43,901 bases of DNA from assembly GCA_017305055.1 (NCBI GenBank), contig JAFKMZ010000028.1:1-43901 (forward strand). Direction: 5' to 3'. The notes beneath the pieces are model-generated. The model searched no databases. It saw nothing but the letters and a program-made list of their open reading frames with translations, and was not told the DNA's origin. Below are positions 15,002-23,544 of this stretch, piece after piece (position 1 is the first letter of the stretch; each line of letters opens with the position of its first letter). Source of the DNA: Lysobacterales bacterium (lineage in GTDB: Bacteria; Pseudomonadota; Gammaproteobacteria; Xanthomonadales; Rhodanobacteraceae). The position numbers and the translations under genes were made by a program.

Positions 15002-16531
15002 TCAGCGCTTGCCGCCCAGGATGCCGCCGAGGACGCCGCGCAGGATCTGGCGGCCGAGCTGGCTGCCCATGGTGCGTGCGGCCTGCTTGCCCATGGTTTC
15101 CACCATGCCCTGGCGGCGCCCGGTGCCGAACAGCACGTCGTGCATGACGCCGCCCCAGGCGGGGCCGGCGGTGGTGGCGGGGACTTCGCCGGATGGTGCC
15201 TTGCCGCGGCCGTTGCCGGCACGGGCGGCCGGCGTGGCCGGCGCGGCCTTGGCGTCGGCGCGGGCGGCGAGGATCTCGGCGGCGGATTCGCGGTTGATGG
15301 GGGTGTCGTATTTCGCGCCGACCGGTGAGCGCGAGCGGATGGTGGCGCGCTCGGCGTCGGTGATCGCGCCGATGCGGCAGCAGGGCGTGGTCACCAGCAC
15401 CTGCTGTACCGGTGCCGGCACGCCGCCGTCGCCCAGGGTCGAGGCCAGCGCCTCGCCGACGCCGAGCTTGGTGATGGCGGCGGTGACGTCGAGCTTGGGG
15501 TTGACGACAAAGGTTTCCGCCGCGGCCTTGACCGCCTTCTGGTCGCGCGGCGTGAACGCGCGCAGCGCGTGCTGGATGCGGTTGCCGAGCTGGCCCAGGA
15601 TCACACCCGGCACGTCGTCGGGATTCTGCGAGCAGAAGTACACGCCGACGCCCTTGGAGCGGATCAGCCGCACGACCTGCTCGACCCGCTGCTGCAGCGC
15701 CGGTGCCGCGTCGTCGAACAGCAGGTGCGCCTCGTCGAAGAAGAACACCATCTTCGGCTGCTCGAGATCGCCGACCTCGGGCAGCTGCTCGAACAGTTCG
15801 GACAGCAGCCACAGCAGGAAGGTCGAATACAGGCGCGGCTTCAGGATCAACTGGTCGGCGGCAAGGACGTTGATGATGCCGCGACCACTCATGTCCTGGC
15901 GCATCAGGTCGGTGAGCTCCAACGCGGGTTCGGCGAAGAATTGCTCGCCGCCGTCGTTTTCCAGCTGCAGCAGGGCGCGCTGGATCGCGGCGATGCTGGC
16001 GCTGCTGATCAGTCCGTAATGGCCGGAAATCTCCTTGGCATTGTCCGCTGCATAGCTGAGCATGGCGCGCAGGTCCGCCAGGTCCAGCAGCAGCCAGCCC
16101 TGGTCGTCGGCCAGCTTGAACACCACCTCGAGCACACCCTGCTGGGTGTCGTTGAGCTCCAGCACGCGGCCGAGCAGGGGCGGCCCCATCTCGCTGATGG
16201 TGGCGCGCACGGGATGGCCGAGCTTGCCGTAGAGGTCCCAGAACACCACCGGGTTGGCCTGCGGCTTCCAGTCGCCGAGCTTGAGTTTCGCCAACCGCGC
16301 CTTGAGCTTGTCGCCGGGTTCGGCTGCCGGCATGGCCAGGCCGGCCAGGTCGCCCTTGGCGTCGGCCAGGAAGCAGGGCACGCCGAGCCGGGAGAAGCCC
16401 TCGGCCAGCACCATCAGCGAGACCGATTTGCCGGTGCCGGTGGCGCCGGCGATCATGCCGTGGCGGTTGCCGTAGCGCGGCTCCAGGCTGACGCTGGTGT
16501 CGTCGTTGCGCCCGATCAGGATGTCAGTCAT
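15002..16531 (-). CDS. HerA-like P-loop ATPase (DUF853/YjgR family)
   Basis: A 509-residue ATPase. Walker A is GATGTGKS at 29-36, the Walker B segment is MVFFFDEAHLLF, and an arginine-rich sensor region (RVEQVVRLIRSKGVGVYFCS) follows. The long central part and the glycine/alanine-rich tail ending in GRQILRGVLGGILGGKR are typical of DUF853 (YjgR) proteins, distant relatives of the HerA/FtsK DNA translocases. Their cellular role is not established. The start at MTDILIGRND was chosen because it matches the family N terminus and follows a GGGGA sequence. No nuclease partner such as NurA is adjacent. Confidence 0.88.
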   Translation of the reverse strand: MTDILIGRNDDTSVSLEPRYGNRHGMIAGATGTGKSVSLMVLAEGFSRLGVPCFLADAKGDLAGLAMPAAEPGDKLKARLAKLKLGDWKPQANPVVFWDLYGKLGHPVRATISEMGPPLLGRVLELNDTQQGVLEVVFKLADDQGWLLLDLADLRAMLSYAADNAKEISGHYGLISSASIAAIQRALLQLENDGGEQFFAEPALELTDLMRQDMSGRGIINVLAADQLILKPRLYSTFLLWLLSELFEQLPEVGDLEQPKMVFFFDEAHLLFDDAAPALQQRVEQVVRLIRSKGVGVYFCSQNPDDVPGVILGQLGNRIQHALRAFTPRDQKAVKAAAETFVVNPKLDVTAAITKLGVGEALASTLGDGGVPAPVQQVLVTTPCCRIGAITDAERATIRSRSPVGAKYDTPINRESAAEILAARADAKAAPATPAARAGNGRGKAPSGEVPATTAGPAWGGVMHDVLFGTGRRQGMVETMGKQAARTMGSQLGRQILRGVLGGILGGKR

Positions 16532-16636
16532 GGGTGTCCCCTGCGTGGATCGCGTGATTGTAACCAACGGGCGGAGCACTGCGGCCCTCGGGCCGCATGG
16601 TTGGGAGCCCTGGTCGTGATCGGCCAGTGCCAGCAG

Positions 16637-17539
16637 TCACCAGTCGCCATACTTGTTGCGGTACATGGTCGCTTCGGCAAGCAGCCAGGCGCGAAACTCC
16701 GCCAGGGCGGGGTCGTGTGCACGTGCCGGGCGGTAGGCCAGATACCAGCTTTCGTATTTCTTTCCGGTGGCATGGAAGGGGGCGACCAGGCGCCCGGATT
16801 CGAGTGCATCGCTGACGTAGGGAAGCTGGGCCACGGCGACACCCACACCATCCAGCACGGCCTGGATGGCCATTGCCGAGCTTTCGAAGGTCACTTCCGC
16901 CTTTGGCTTGAAGGCGGGGCGTACTCCTGCGGCCTTGAACCACCACGCCCATTGTTCGTGCAGGTGTGCGACCACGATCAACGTGGCCTGGCGCAGGTCG
17001 CGCGGGTGATGCAAAGCCTTCGCCAAGGCGGGCGTACACACCGGGATGAGGGTGGACGGAAACAACTCCTCGGCGATGTAGCCGGACCAGGCACCGGCGC
17101 CGCGGCGCACGGTGCAGGTCCAGTCATCACGCAGCGGGTTCATGAGGCCACCGGTGGCCACCCGGACCTCGACCTGTGGATGGTCGCGGTTGAAGCCGGC
17201 CAAGCGGGGAATCAGCCAGTGCAACGCCAGGGCAGGCGCCACGCCCACGGTGAGCACCGGGCCGGCGCGCATGGCCGTGACCTGCTCGACCAGGCGCGTG
17301 ATGGCCTCGAAGGCATCGGTCAGCCCAGGCTGCAGGGCGCGCCCCTGCGCCGTGAGCTCCAGTCCGTTGGCGTGACGACGGAACAAGGGGAAGCCGAGAC
17401 GGCGCTCGAGCAGGCGTACGCTCTGGCTCACTGCAGCCTGGGTGACGTGCAGGTCGTTGGCGGCCGAGGTGAAACTGCCGCAGCGGGCCGCCGTTTCAAA
17501 GGCACGCAGTCCATTCAGGAAGGGGAGTGGTCCGGTCAT
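16637..17539 (-). CDS. LysR-type transcriptional regulator (GcvA-like)
   Basis: A 300-residue regulator. The N-terminal winged helix (LNGLRAFETAARCGSFTSAA, then NDLHVTQAAVSQSVRLLERRLGFPLFRR, residues about 8-60) is the LysR DNA-binding domain, closest in style to GcvA/AmpR-like members. The rest is a periplasmic-binding-protein-like effector domain (VGVAPALALHWLIPRLAGFN; AIQAVLDGVGVAVAQLPYV). It is transcribed divergently from the RND permease gene across a 273-base gap containing two short palindromes, the usual arrangement for a LysR regulator controlling its neighbour. The inducer is unknown. Much longer in-frame reading upstream is antisense to the permease and not coding. Confidence 0.92.
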   Translation of the reverse strand: MTGPLPFLNGLRAFETAARCGSFTSAANDLHVTQAAVSQSVRLLERRLGFPLFRRHANGLELTAQGRALQPGLTDAFEAITRLVEQVTAMRAGPVLTVGVAPALALHWLIPRLAGFNRDHPQVEVRVATGGLMNPLRDDWTCTVRRGAGAWSGYIAEELFPSTLIPVCTPALAKALHHPRDLRQATLIVVAHLHEQWAWWFKAAGVRPAFKPKAEVTFESSAMAIQAVLDGVGVAVAQLPYVSDALESGRLVAPFHATGKKYESWYLAYRPARAHDPALAEFRAWLLAEATMYRNKYGDW

Positions 17540-17613
17540 GACGGTCAGCCCAAGGAAATCTTTTGCGACAGCAAGGATTAGTCGCTGGCGGGGTGTGGTG
17601 TCTGCACCCGAAG

Positions 17614-17638
17614 ATAGCGCTATTGCATGGCTTTGCCA
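17614..17638. promoter_or_regulatory. Candidate LysR operator region
   Basis: Two dyads lie side by side in the divergent gap: the perfect 10-base palindrome ATAGCGCTAT at 17614-17623 and TGGC-TTT-GCCA at 17628-17638. LysR proteins bind interrupted dyads in such gaps. Which, if either, is the site is inference. The rest of 17540-17812 shows nothing I can name. Confidence 0.35.
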
Positions 17639-17812
17639 CGCAAACCTAGCTCCTTTCAGGTTGCCTTGTCGAATGACCCACCCCAAGCCTGGCTTATCCT
17701 GCTTTCCTGCCGGGCGTGGCCCGGCTGCCGGATCCGGTGGCGGGCATTGGGCGGGGGTTGCCTGGCACGCTGCCGACACCGTGGCGGGCTTCTGCCGTGC
17801 TGAATCGCCCCG

Positions 17813-20800
17813 GTGAGCTTGTCTACGCCGTTCATCGCGCGACCGGTCGCCACCGCCCTGCTCATGGCCACGGTGGCCCTGGCGGGCATCGTCGCGTTTC
17901 CGTTGTTGCCCGTCGCGCCGTTGCCGCAGATCGACGCGCCGACCATCCAGGTGACGGCGACCCTGGCCGGTGCCAGTGCGCAGACCATGGCCTCGTCGGT
18001 GGCGGCGCCGTTGGAGCGGCAGCTGGGACAGATTGCCGGGGTCAGCGACATGACCTCGTTCAGCGCCATGGGCGCGACCTCGGTCACCATCCAGTTTGAG
18101 CTGGATCGCAACATCGACGCGGCGGCGCAGGATGTGCAGGCAGCCATCACGGCCGCCGGCAACACCTTGCCGCGGGCCATGACCACGCCGCCGACCTACA
18201 GGAAATTGAACCCGACGGATGCGCCGATCCTGGTGCTGGCCGCGAGTTCCGACGCGCTCCCGCTGACTGGCGTCTCCGATGCCGTCGACAATTTCCTGGC
18301 CCGCAGGATTGCCCAGGTACCGGGCGTGGCCCAGGTCTCGCTTGGCGGCGAACAACGGCCCTCGATCCGGGTGCAGGCCGATCCTGGCCGGCTTGCCGCC
18401 GTCGGCTTGACTCTGGAGCAGGTGCGCGCCGCGCTGGTCGCGGCCACCACCGACGCCGCCAAGGGCACGATCGACACCCCCACCACGAGCTTTCCGATCG
18501 CCGCCAACGACCAGATCGTCCAGGCGCAACCGTTCGCCGATGTCGTGCTTGCCTACAAGCAGGGTGCGCCCATCCGGGTGCGCGATATCGGGCGGGTGGT
18601 CGCCGCCGCCGCCGATCGCAACGCCGCGGCGTACTACAACAATCGGCCGGCCATCCTGCTCACGGTATACAAGCAGCCCGACGCCAACGTCATCGCCACG
18701 GTCGGGCGCATCAAGGCGGAGCTGCCGCAACTGGTCTCCGACATCCCCACGGCCATCAGCATCGATACGGTCCTCGACCGTACCGTCACCATCCGTGCAG
18801 CGGTGCACGATGTCGAATTTACCCTGGTGTTGGGGGTCATCCTGGCGGTAGGGGTGGTGCTGCTTTTCCTGCGCAACCTGTGGGCGACCCTGGTGCCCGG
18901 CATCACCATCGTGCTCTCACTGCTCGGTGCGTTCGCGGCAATGTGGCTGTTCGGGTTCAGTCTCGACAACCTGTCGTTGATGGCCTTGACGCTGGGCATC
19001 GGCTTCGTGATCGACGATGCGATCGTGATGGTGGAAAACATCCAGCGCCACGTCGAGAGCGGCATGCCGCCGATGCAGGCTGCGCTCGAGGGTTCACGCG
19101 AGATTGCCTTCACCGTGTTTTCGATCGGCCTGTCGATGCTGGCCGTGTTCGTGCCGTTGTTGCTGATGGGCGGCATCGTTGGCCGCCTGTTCCAGGAGTT
19201 CTCACTGACCATGATGGCGTCGATCGTGGTGTCCATGCTGGTGTCGTTGACCCTGGCACCGATGCTGTGCTCGCGCTTCATGCGCCCGGGGAGAGCATCG
19301 CATGGTCGTTGGCATGCCCGGATCGAGGGAGCATTCAATGCGCTTGTGGATGGCTATCGGCGCACGCTGGACAGCGTGCTGGGCCATCCAGCCATCACCA
19401 TGGGGGTGTTTCTCGCCACGGTGGGCTTGGCGCTGGTACTGGCCATCTGGATCCCCAAGGGCTTCTTTCCGATCCAGGACACCGGGCTGATCCAAGGATT
19501 GGCCGAGGCGGCACAAGGCACCTCGCCGGTGGAAATGCGACGTCTCGAGCGCGAGCTTGACGCGGTGCTGTTGCGCGATCCCGGTGTGGCCGGGGTGGCG
19601 TCCTGGACCGGCACGACCGGTGGCAGCGGCTATGCGCAGACGGCGAACACGGCACGCTACTTCGTCGTGCTCAAGCCGCTCGAACAGCGCAGGCTGTCCG
19701 CCACGGAGATCATCCGCCGACTGAAGCCACATGTCGGTGCCGTCGCCGGTGTCGAGTTGCGGCTGAAGCCGACGCAGGACATCACCACAGGCGGACGCAA
19801 TGCGCGCGGCAGCTTCGAGTACACGCTGCGCGGCGCCGACGTCGACGAGCTCGATGGGTGGTCGAAGAAGATGCTGGCGAAGATGCGCACGTTGCCGCAA
19901 TTGACCGATGTGGCGAGCGACCTGCAATCCAGTGCGCCGCAACTCACGCTGCATATCGAGCGCACGGTGGCGGCGAAATTCGGCATTTCCGCGCAGACCA
20001 TCGACGACACGCTGAATGACGCCTATGGCCAACGTCAGATCACCCAGTACTTCACCCAGGTCAGCACCTATCCCCTGATCCTCGAGGTCACGCCCGACCT
20101 GCAGCACAAGCTTGCCTCGCTCGATCGGCTGTACGTCCAGTCGCCCCTGACCGGCGACGTGGTGCCGTTGTCGGTGATGACGCGAGTGGACTCCAGCGAA
20201 GTGGGGCCGCTGTCGGTGATCCACCAGGGATCGTTCCCCGCCGTCACGCTGTCGTTCAACCTGCCGCCCGGGGTGGCGCTGGGTGAGGCGGTCACCGCGA
20301 TCCAGCAGGCTGCGGCAGCGATCGGCATGCCCGACGGGGTTCACGGTGCCTTTGCGGGCAATGCCAAGGCGTTCCAGGCCTCGTTGGCGAACATGCCGTG
20401 GCTGGTGCTGGGTGCCTTGGCGCTGATCTACATCGTTCTGGGAATACTGTACGAAAGTTTCATTCACCCGCTGACGATACTGTCGACCTTGCCCTCTGCC
20501 GGCGTCGGTGCACTGGCCATACTCTGGATCATGCACATGGGCCTGACCGTCATCGGCATCATCGGCATCATCCTGTTGATCGGCATCGTCAAGAAGAACG
20601 GCATCCTGCTGGTCGACTTCGCCGTGGTGGCCATGCGCGAACGCGGCCTCCCGGCGGTGGAGGCCGCGCGGGAGGCATGCCTGCTGCGCTTCAGGCCGAT
20701 CCTGATGACGACCGTGGCCGCCATGCTGGTCGCCGTGCCGCTGGCGTTTGGCCGCGGCGTCGGCTCCGAACTGCGCCAGCCACTCGGCTACGCGATGCTT

Positions 20801-20923
20801 GCCGGCTTGCTGCTGAGCCAGTTGCTGACGCTGTACACCACGCCGGTCATCTTCATCTACATGGAGCGCCTGCGGGTCTGGCTGACGCAAGGCAGGCAGC
20901 CGACACTGAGGACTCCGTCGTGA
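17813..20923 (+). CDS. RND-family efflux permease (AcrB/MdtC-like)
   Basis: A 1036-residue inner-membrane transporter starting at a GTG codon (translated [16 protein letters not shown] after the initiator). It has the 12-helix RND layout with two large periplasmic loops. The proton-relay aspartates are Asp401 and Asp402 in TM4 ([16 protein letters not shown]), and the TM10 lysine appears in [16 protein letters not shown]-terminal [13 protein letters not shown] and [14 protein letters not shown] are typical of MdtB/MdtC-type hydrophobe/amphiphile pumps. RND pumps normally work with a periplasmic adaptor and an outer-membrane channel, and no gene for either is within this window on either side. 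It either borrows partners or is an orphan. The divergent LysR gene probably regulates it. Confidence 0.93.
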   Translation: MSLSTPFIARPVATALLMATVALAGIVAFPLLPVAPLPQIDAPTIQVTATLAGASAQTMASSVAAPLERQLGQIAGVSDMTSFSAMGATSVTIQFELDRNIDAAAQDVQAAITAAGNTLPRAMTTPPTYRKLNPTDAPILVLAASSDALPLTGVSDAVDNFLARRIAQVPGVAQVSLGGEQRPSIRVQADPGRLAAVGLTLEQVRAALVAATTDAAKGTIDTPTTSFPIAANDQIVQAQPFADVVLAYKQGAPIRVRDIGRVVAAAADRNAAAYYNNRPAILLTVYKQPDANVIATVGRIKAELPQLVSDIPTAISIDTVLDRTVTIRAAVHDVEFTLVLGVILAVGVVLLFLRNLWATLVPGITIVLSLLGAFAAMWLFGFSLDNLSLMALTLGIGFVIDDAIVMVENIQRHVESGMPPMQAALEGSREIAFTVFSIGLSMLAVFVPLLLMGGIVGRLFQEFSLTMMASIVVSMLVSLTLAPMLCSRFMRPGRASHGRWHARIEGAFNALVDGYRRTLDSVLGHPAITMGVFLATVGLALVLAIWIPKGFFPIQDTGLIQGLAEAAQGTSPVEMRRLERELDAVLLRDPGVAGVASWTGTTGGSGYAQTANTARYFVVLKPLEQRRLSATEIIRRLKPHVGAVAGVELRLKPTQDITTGGRNARGSFEYTLRGADVDELDGWSKKMLAKMRTLPQLTDVASDLQSSAPQLTLHIERTVAAKFGISAQTIDDTLNDAYGQRQITQYFTQVSTYPLILEVTPDLQHKLASLDRLYVQSPLTGDVVPLSVMTRVDSSEVGPLSVIHQGSFPAVTLSFNLPPGVALGEAVTAIQQAAAAIGMPDGVHGAFAGNAKAFQASLANMPWLVLGALALIYIVLGILYESFIHPLTILSTLPSAGVGALAILWIMHMGLTVIGIIGIILLIGIVKKNGILLVDFAVVAMRERGLPAVEAAREACLLRFRPILMTTVAAMLVAVPLAFGRGVGSELRQPLGYAMLAGLLLSQLLTLYTTPVIFIYMERLRVWLTQGRQPTLRTPS

Positions 20924-20936
20924 CGGGCGCGATGGG

Positions 20937-22994
20937 CTACGGCGTGGCCGGCAGGTATTTGGCGAACCAGCCGAGTGCGCGCTGCAGCACGTCGCGCTGG
21001 TGCGCCGGGTCGACGAAGTGGTGGCCCTCGTTCGGGTAGACGACCAGCGAGGTCGGCACGTTCTGCGCGCGCAGCGCGTGCCACATCTCGAAGGACTGCG
21101 GCGCAGGACATTCGGCATCGCGGTCGCCGACCACGATCAGCATGGGCGTCTTCACCTGCTTGATGAAGTTGATCGCCGAGCTCTTGGCATATACCGCCGG
21201 GTCGTCGTACACGGTGGCGCCGAAGAACGGCGGCATCCACTGGTCGATCAGGTTCTGGCCGTAGTAGCTCTGCCAGTTGGAGATGCCGGCGCCGGCCACC
21301 ACGGCGCGGAAGCGCTGGGTCTGGGTGGGCGCGAACATGCTCATGAAGCCGCCGTAGCTCCAGCCGGTGAGGCCAAGGCGGTTGTCGTCCACCGGATACT
21401 TCTTCTCCACCGCGTCGATGCCGGCCAGGGTGTCGCGCAGGTCGCCGTAGCCGAAGTCGCGGCGGTTGGCCTGCACGAACTTCTCGCCCTGGCCGTAGCT
21501 GCCGCGCGGGTTGGGCATGAACACGAAGTAGCCCAGGGCGGACAGCGGCGCGCCGCCGTAGCCCACGCCGGGCCAGCGCGGCTGCACGGCGCTGGCCGGA
21601 CCGCCGTGCACCATCACGACCATGGGGTAGGTCTTGGCCGGGTCGTAATCGGCCGGATACAGCAGCCAGCCCTGGACGTGGAAGCCTTCGTTGTCCCATT
21701 CCACCGATTCGGCCTTGCCCCAGGCCGGGCGCAGCGCGGCGTTGATCGTGGTGACCGCCGGTGGCGGCTGGTTGCCGAGCTTGCCAGCGTGGACTTCCGG
21801 CGCCTTGGCGAACGTGCTCTGCACGTAGGCGACGTGGCTTGCACCATGCGAGAGCGACAGGCCCATGGCGGCGCTGCCGTCGCCGATGCTGGCCGGTACG
21901 CTGAAGCGCACGTGCCGTTGCGTCGCCGCGTTCGCGTTCACCGCATAGTCGGCCACTTCGCTCTGGCCGTTGCGGATCTGGCCGACGAGCATGGCGTTCG
22001 GTGCGGTCCAGGTCAGCCAGCGCGGCGTGACCAGGATGCCGGGGGTGAGATCGACGAGCCCGCCACCGTTGGCAGGCACGGCGTAGATGTCGCCGCCGGT
22101 GCTGCCCTGGTCGCTCATCAGGCCGCCGATGAAGGCGATGCGCGCGCCATCCGGCGACCAGCGCGGCAGGGCGATCTGCAAACCGCGCAGCGAGCCGCTG
22201 GCGGCGGTGGCCGGATCGACCAGCACGCTGGCCTTGGCGTCGGGCTGCGCCGGCTGCACGTAGAGTTTCGCCACCCACCAGTTGTTGTCGCCGGGCGGCT
22301 GCGCGGCGGTGTAGGCGATGCGCGAACCGTCCGGCGACCAGTTGAATTCATAGGCGTACATGCCTGCCGGGGTGAGCTCCTGCAGCGTGCCGCTGGCGAC
22401 GTCGATGCTGGCCACGCGCTGCACTTCCACGCCGCTCACGCCCACCTCACCGGTCAGCGGCTTGGCTGCCGCCACCGCGCTGGCGTGGCGCGTGGCGCCG
22501 CGCACGAAGAGGAAGCCGATGGATTTGCCGTCGGCCGTCCATTGCAGGGCGCGCACGTAGCCGGAGAGCTCGGCCAGGCGTACCGGAGCAGTATCCGCGC
22601 TGGTGTCGGCAAGGTAGATGTCGTTGTGCATCGGCTGCGTGCTGGTCAGGTCGATGCGGCAGTTCGAGATGAAGGCCAGGTGGCGCGAATCCGGCGCCCA
22701 GGCAATGCCGGATTCGCTGCAGGTGCCCGGCTTGGCCGCCGCAGTCAGCGTGCGTGGGTGCGTGCCATCGGCGGCAGCCAGGGTAATCACTCCCTTGCCC
22801 TCGTGCTGGATCACCCATGCGAGCTGCTTGCCGTCGGGCGAGATGGCCGTGGCCTCGATGGGCTGCGCCTTGGCCAGGTCGGCCAGCAGCGCGGCGATGC
22901 GCGGGTCGGCGTCATCCGCTGCGGCCAGGGCAGCCGTGCTCAGCATGCTGGCCAGCGCCAGGAGTGCGATGCGGCGGAACGGGGATGGCGACAT
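20937..22994 (-). CDS. Exported S9 family peptidase (prolyl oligopeptidase superfamily)
   Basis: A 685-residue protein with a Sec signal peptide (FRRIALLALASMLSTAALAA), a beta-propeller of TolB/WD-like repeats (several SPDG and SPDGxRIA blocks, residues about 45-400), and a C-terminal alpha/beta hydrolase. The catalytic triad is Ser546 in GWSYGG, Asp626 in VGDRDAECP and His658 in NEGHHF. This is the layout of acylaminoacyl/dipeptidyl peptidases that cut short peptides. The gene converges with the RND permease, with only 13 bases between the stops. Substrate specificity is not visible. Confidence 0.92.
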   Translation of the reverse strand: MSPSPFRRIALLALASMLSTAALAAADDADPRIAALLADLAKAQPIEATAISPDGKQLAWVIQHEGKGVITLAAADGTHPRTLTAAAKPGTCSESGIAWAPDSRHLAFISNCRIDLTSTQPMHNDIYLADTSADTAPVRLAELSGYVRALQWTADGKSIGFLFVRGATRHASAVAAAKPLTGEVGVSGVEVQRVASIDVASGTLQELTPAGMYAYEFNWSPDGSRIAYTAAQPPGDNNWWVAKLYVQPAQPDAKASVLVDPATAASGSLRGLQIALPRWSPDGARIAFIGGLMSDQGSTGGDIYAVPANGGGLVDLTPGILVTPRWLTWTAPNAMLVGQIRNGQSEVADYAVNANAATQRHVRFSVPASIGDGSAAMGLSLSHGASHVAYVQSTFAKAPEVHAGKLGNQPPPAVTTINAALRPAWGKAESVEWDNEGFHVQGWLLYPADYDPAKTYPMVVMVHGGPASAVQPRWPGVGYGGAPLSALGYFVFMPNPRGSYGQGEKFVQANRRDFGYGDLRDTLAGIDAVEKKYPVDDNRLGLTGWSYGGFMSMFAPTQTQRFRAVVAGAGISNWQSYYGQNLIDQWMPPFFGATVYDDPAVYAKSSAINFIKQVKTPMLIVVGDRDAECPAPQSFEMWHALRAQNVPTSLVVYPNEGHHFVDPAHQRDVLQRALGWFAKYLPATP

Positions 22995-23250
22995 GTCCTG
23001 GGCTCCATGGCGTACGGATACTGTGGTCAGGTCAGGGTAATGGGATGGCTATGCCGGAACATTCGGCATGGCGGTGGCTGATCGCGTCCCCATGCGCCGA
23101 CCCGGGTCCAGCGTGGCCTCGTCGAGTGTAGCAACCCTGCCCTCGAGCGTCATGGCATCAGCTGCCGGCAAGCTGTGTAAGCCCGGACGTGTATTGGTTC
23201 CGGGAACAGGCCAGTTCGGCGTTGTCGCCTCGTCGTCGCGGGTTTGCTGG

Positions 23251-23532
23251 CTAGATGTGGTCGACCCATGGGTTATGGGCCAGATGTGCCCTCAAAGTGG
23301 CGGCGAACAGCTTGCCGTGATTGCGAATACGCAGGTGCAGCAACTCGTGGACAATCACGCAATCCTGGAACGCCGTGGGTTTGCCGAGCAGTTCGAGGTT
23401 GAACGTGACGCGGCCCGCCGATGAGCAGGAGGCCCATTTTCGGGTCATTCGCTGAAGCCGGATCTGGGTGGGATTCACCTTCAGCGTGACAGTCCACTGT
23501 GCGATGCGCTGGCGCATTTGGTCGGCATGCAT
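23251..23532 (-). CDS. Mini YgjP-like (DUF45/M48-type) metallopeptidase, last gene of hsd operon
   Basis: A 93-residue protein matching only the core of YgjP/WLM-type zinc peptidases: LQRMTRKWASCSSAGRVTFN, the HELLH motif (His62, Glu63, His66) and the downstream ligand His72 in RNHGKLF. YgjP itself is more than twice as long, so this is a minimal form. It starts 12 bases after the hsdR stop and is co-directional, so it is part of the restriction operon. Such peptidases are often found at the end of type I RM operons; turnover of HsdR is a natural guess but unproven. The downstream gap 22995-23250 shows only an 11-base palindrome at 23197-23207. Confidence 0.85.
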   Translation of the reverse strand: MHADQMRQRIAQWTVTLKVNPTQIRLQRMTRKWASCSSAGRVTFNLELLGKPTAFQDCVIVHELLHLRIRNHGKLFAATLRAHLAHNPWVDHI

Positions 23533-23544
23533 GGTCGTGCTGTC

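Noticed and set aside
15569-17581. 670-codon open frame opposite the HerA-like and LysR genes
   Set aside because: It spans two genuine minus-strand genes and the gap between them, and shows no recognisable motif.
17540-18808. Extension of the LysR frame far upstream to 18808
   Set aside because: The extension is antisense to the RND permease. The LysR helix-turn-helix starts right after the ATG at 17539.
21000-23081. 693-codon plus-strand frame opposite the S9 peptidase
   Set aside because: The minus strand encodes a full S9 peptidase with triad and signal peptide; the plus frame is a shadow.
23197-23207. Palindrome GTTCC-G-GGAAC downstream of the hsd operon as a terminator
   Set aside because: The stem is only five base pairs and no T-run follows on the minus strand, so I do not call a terminator.
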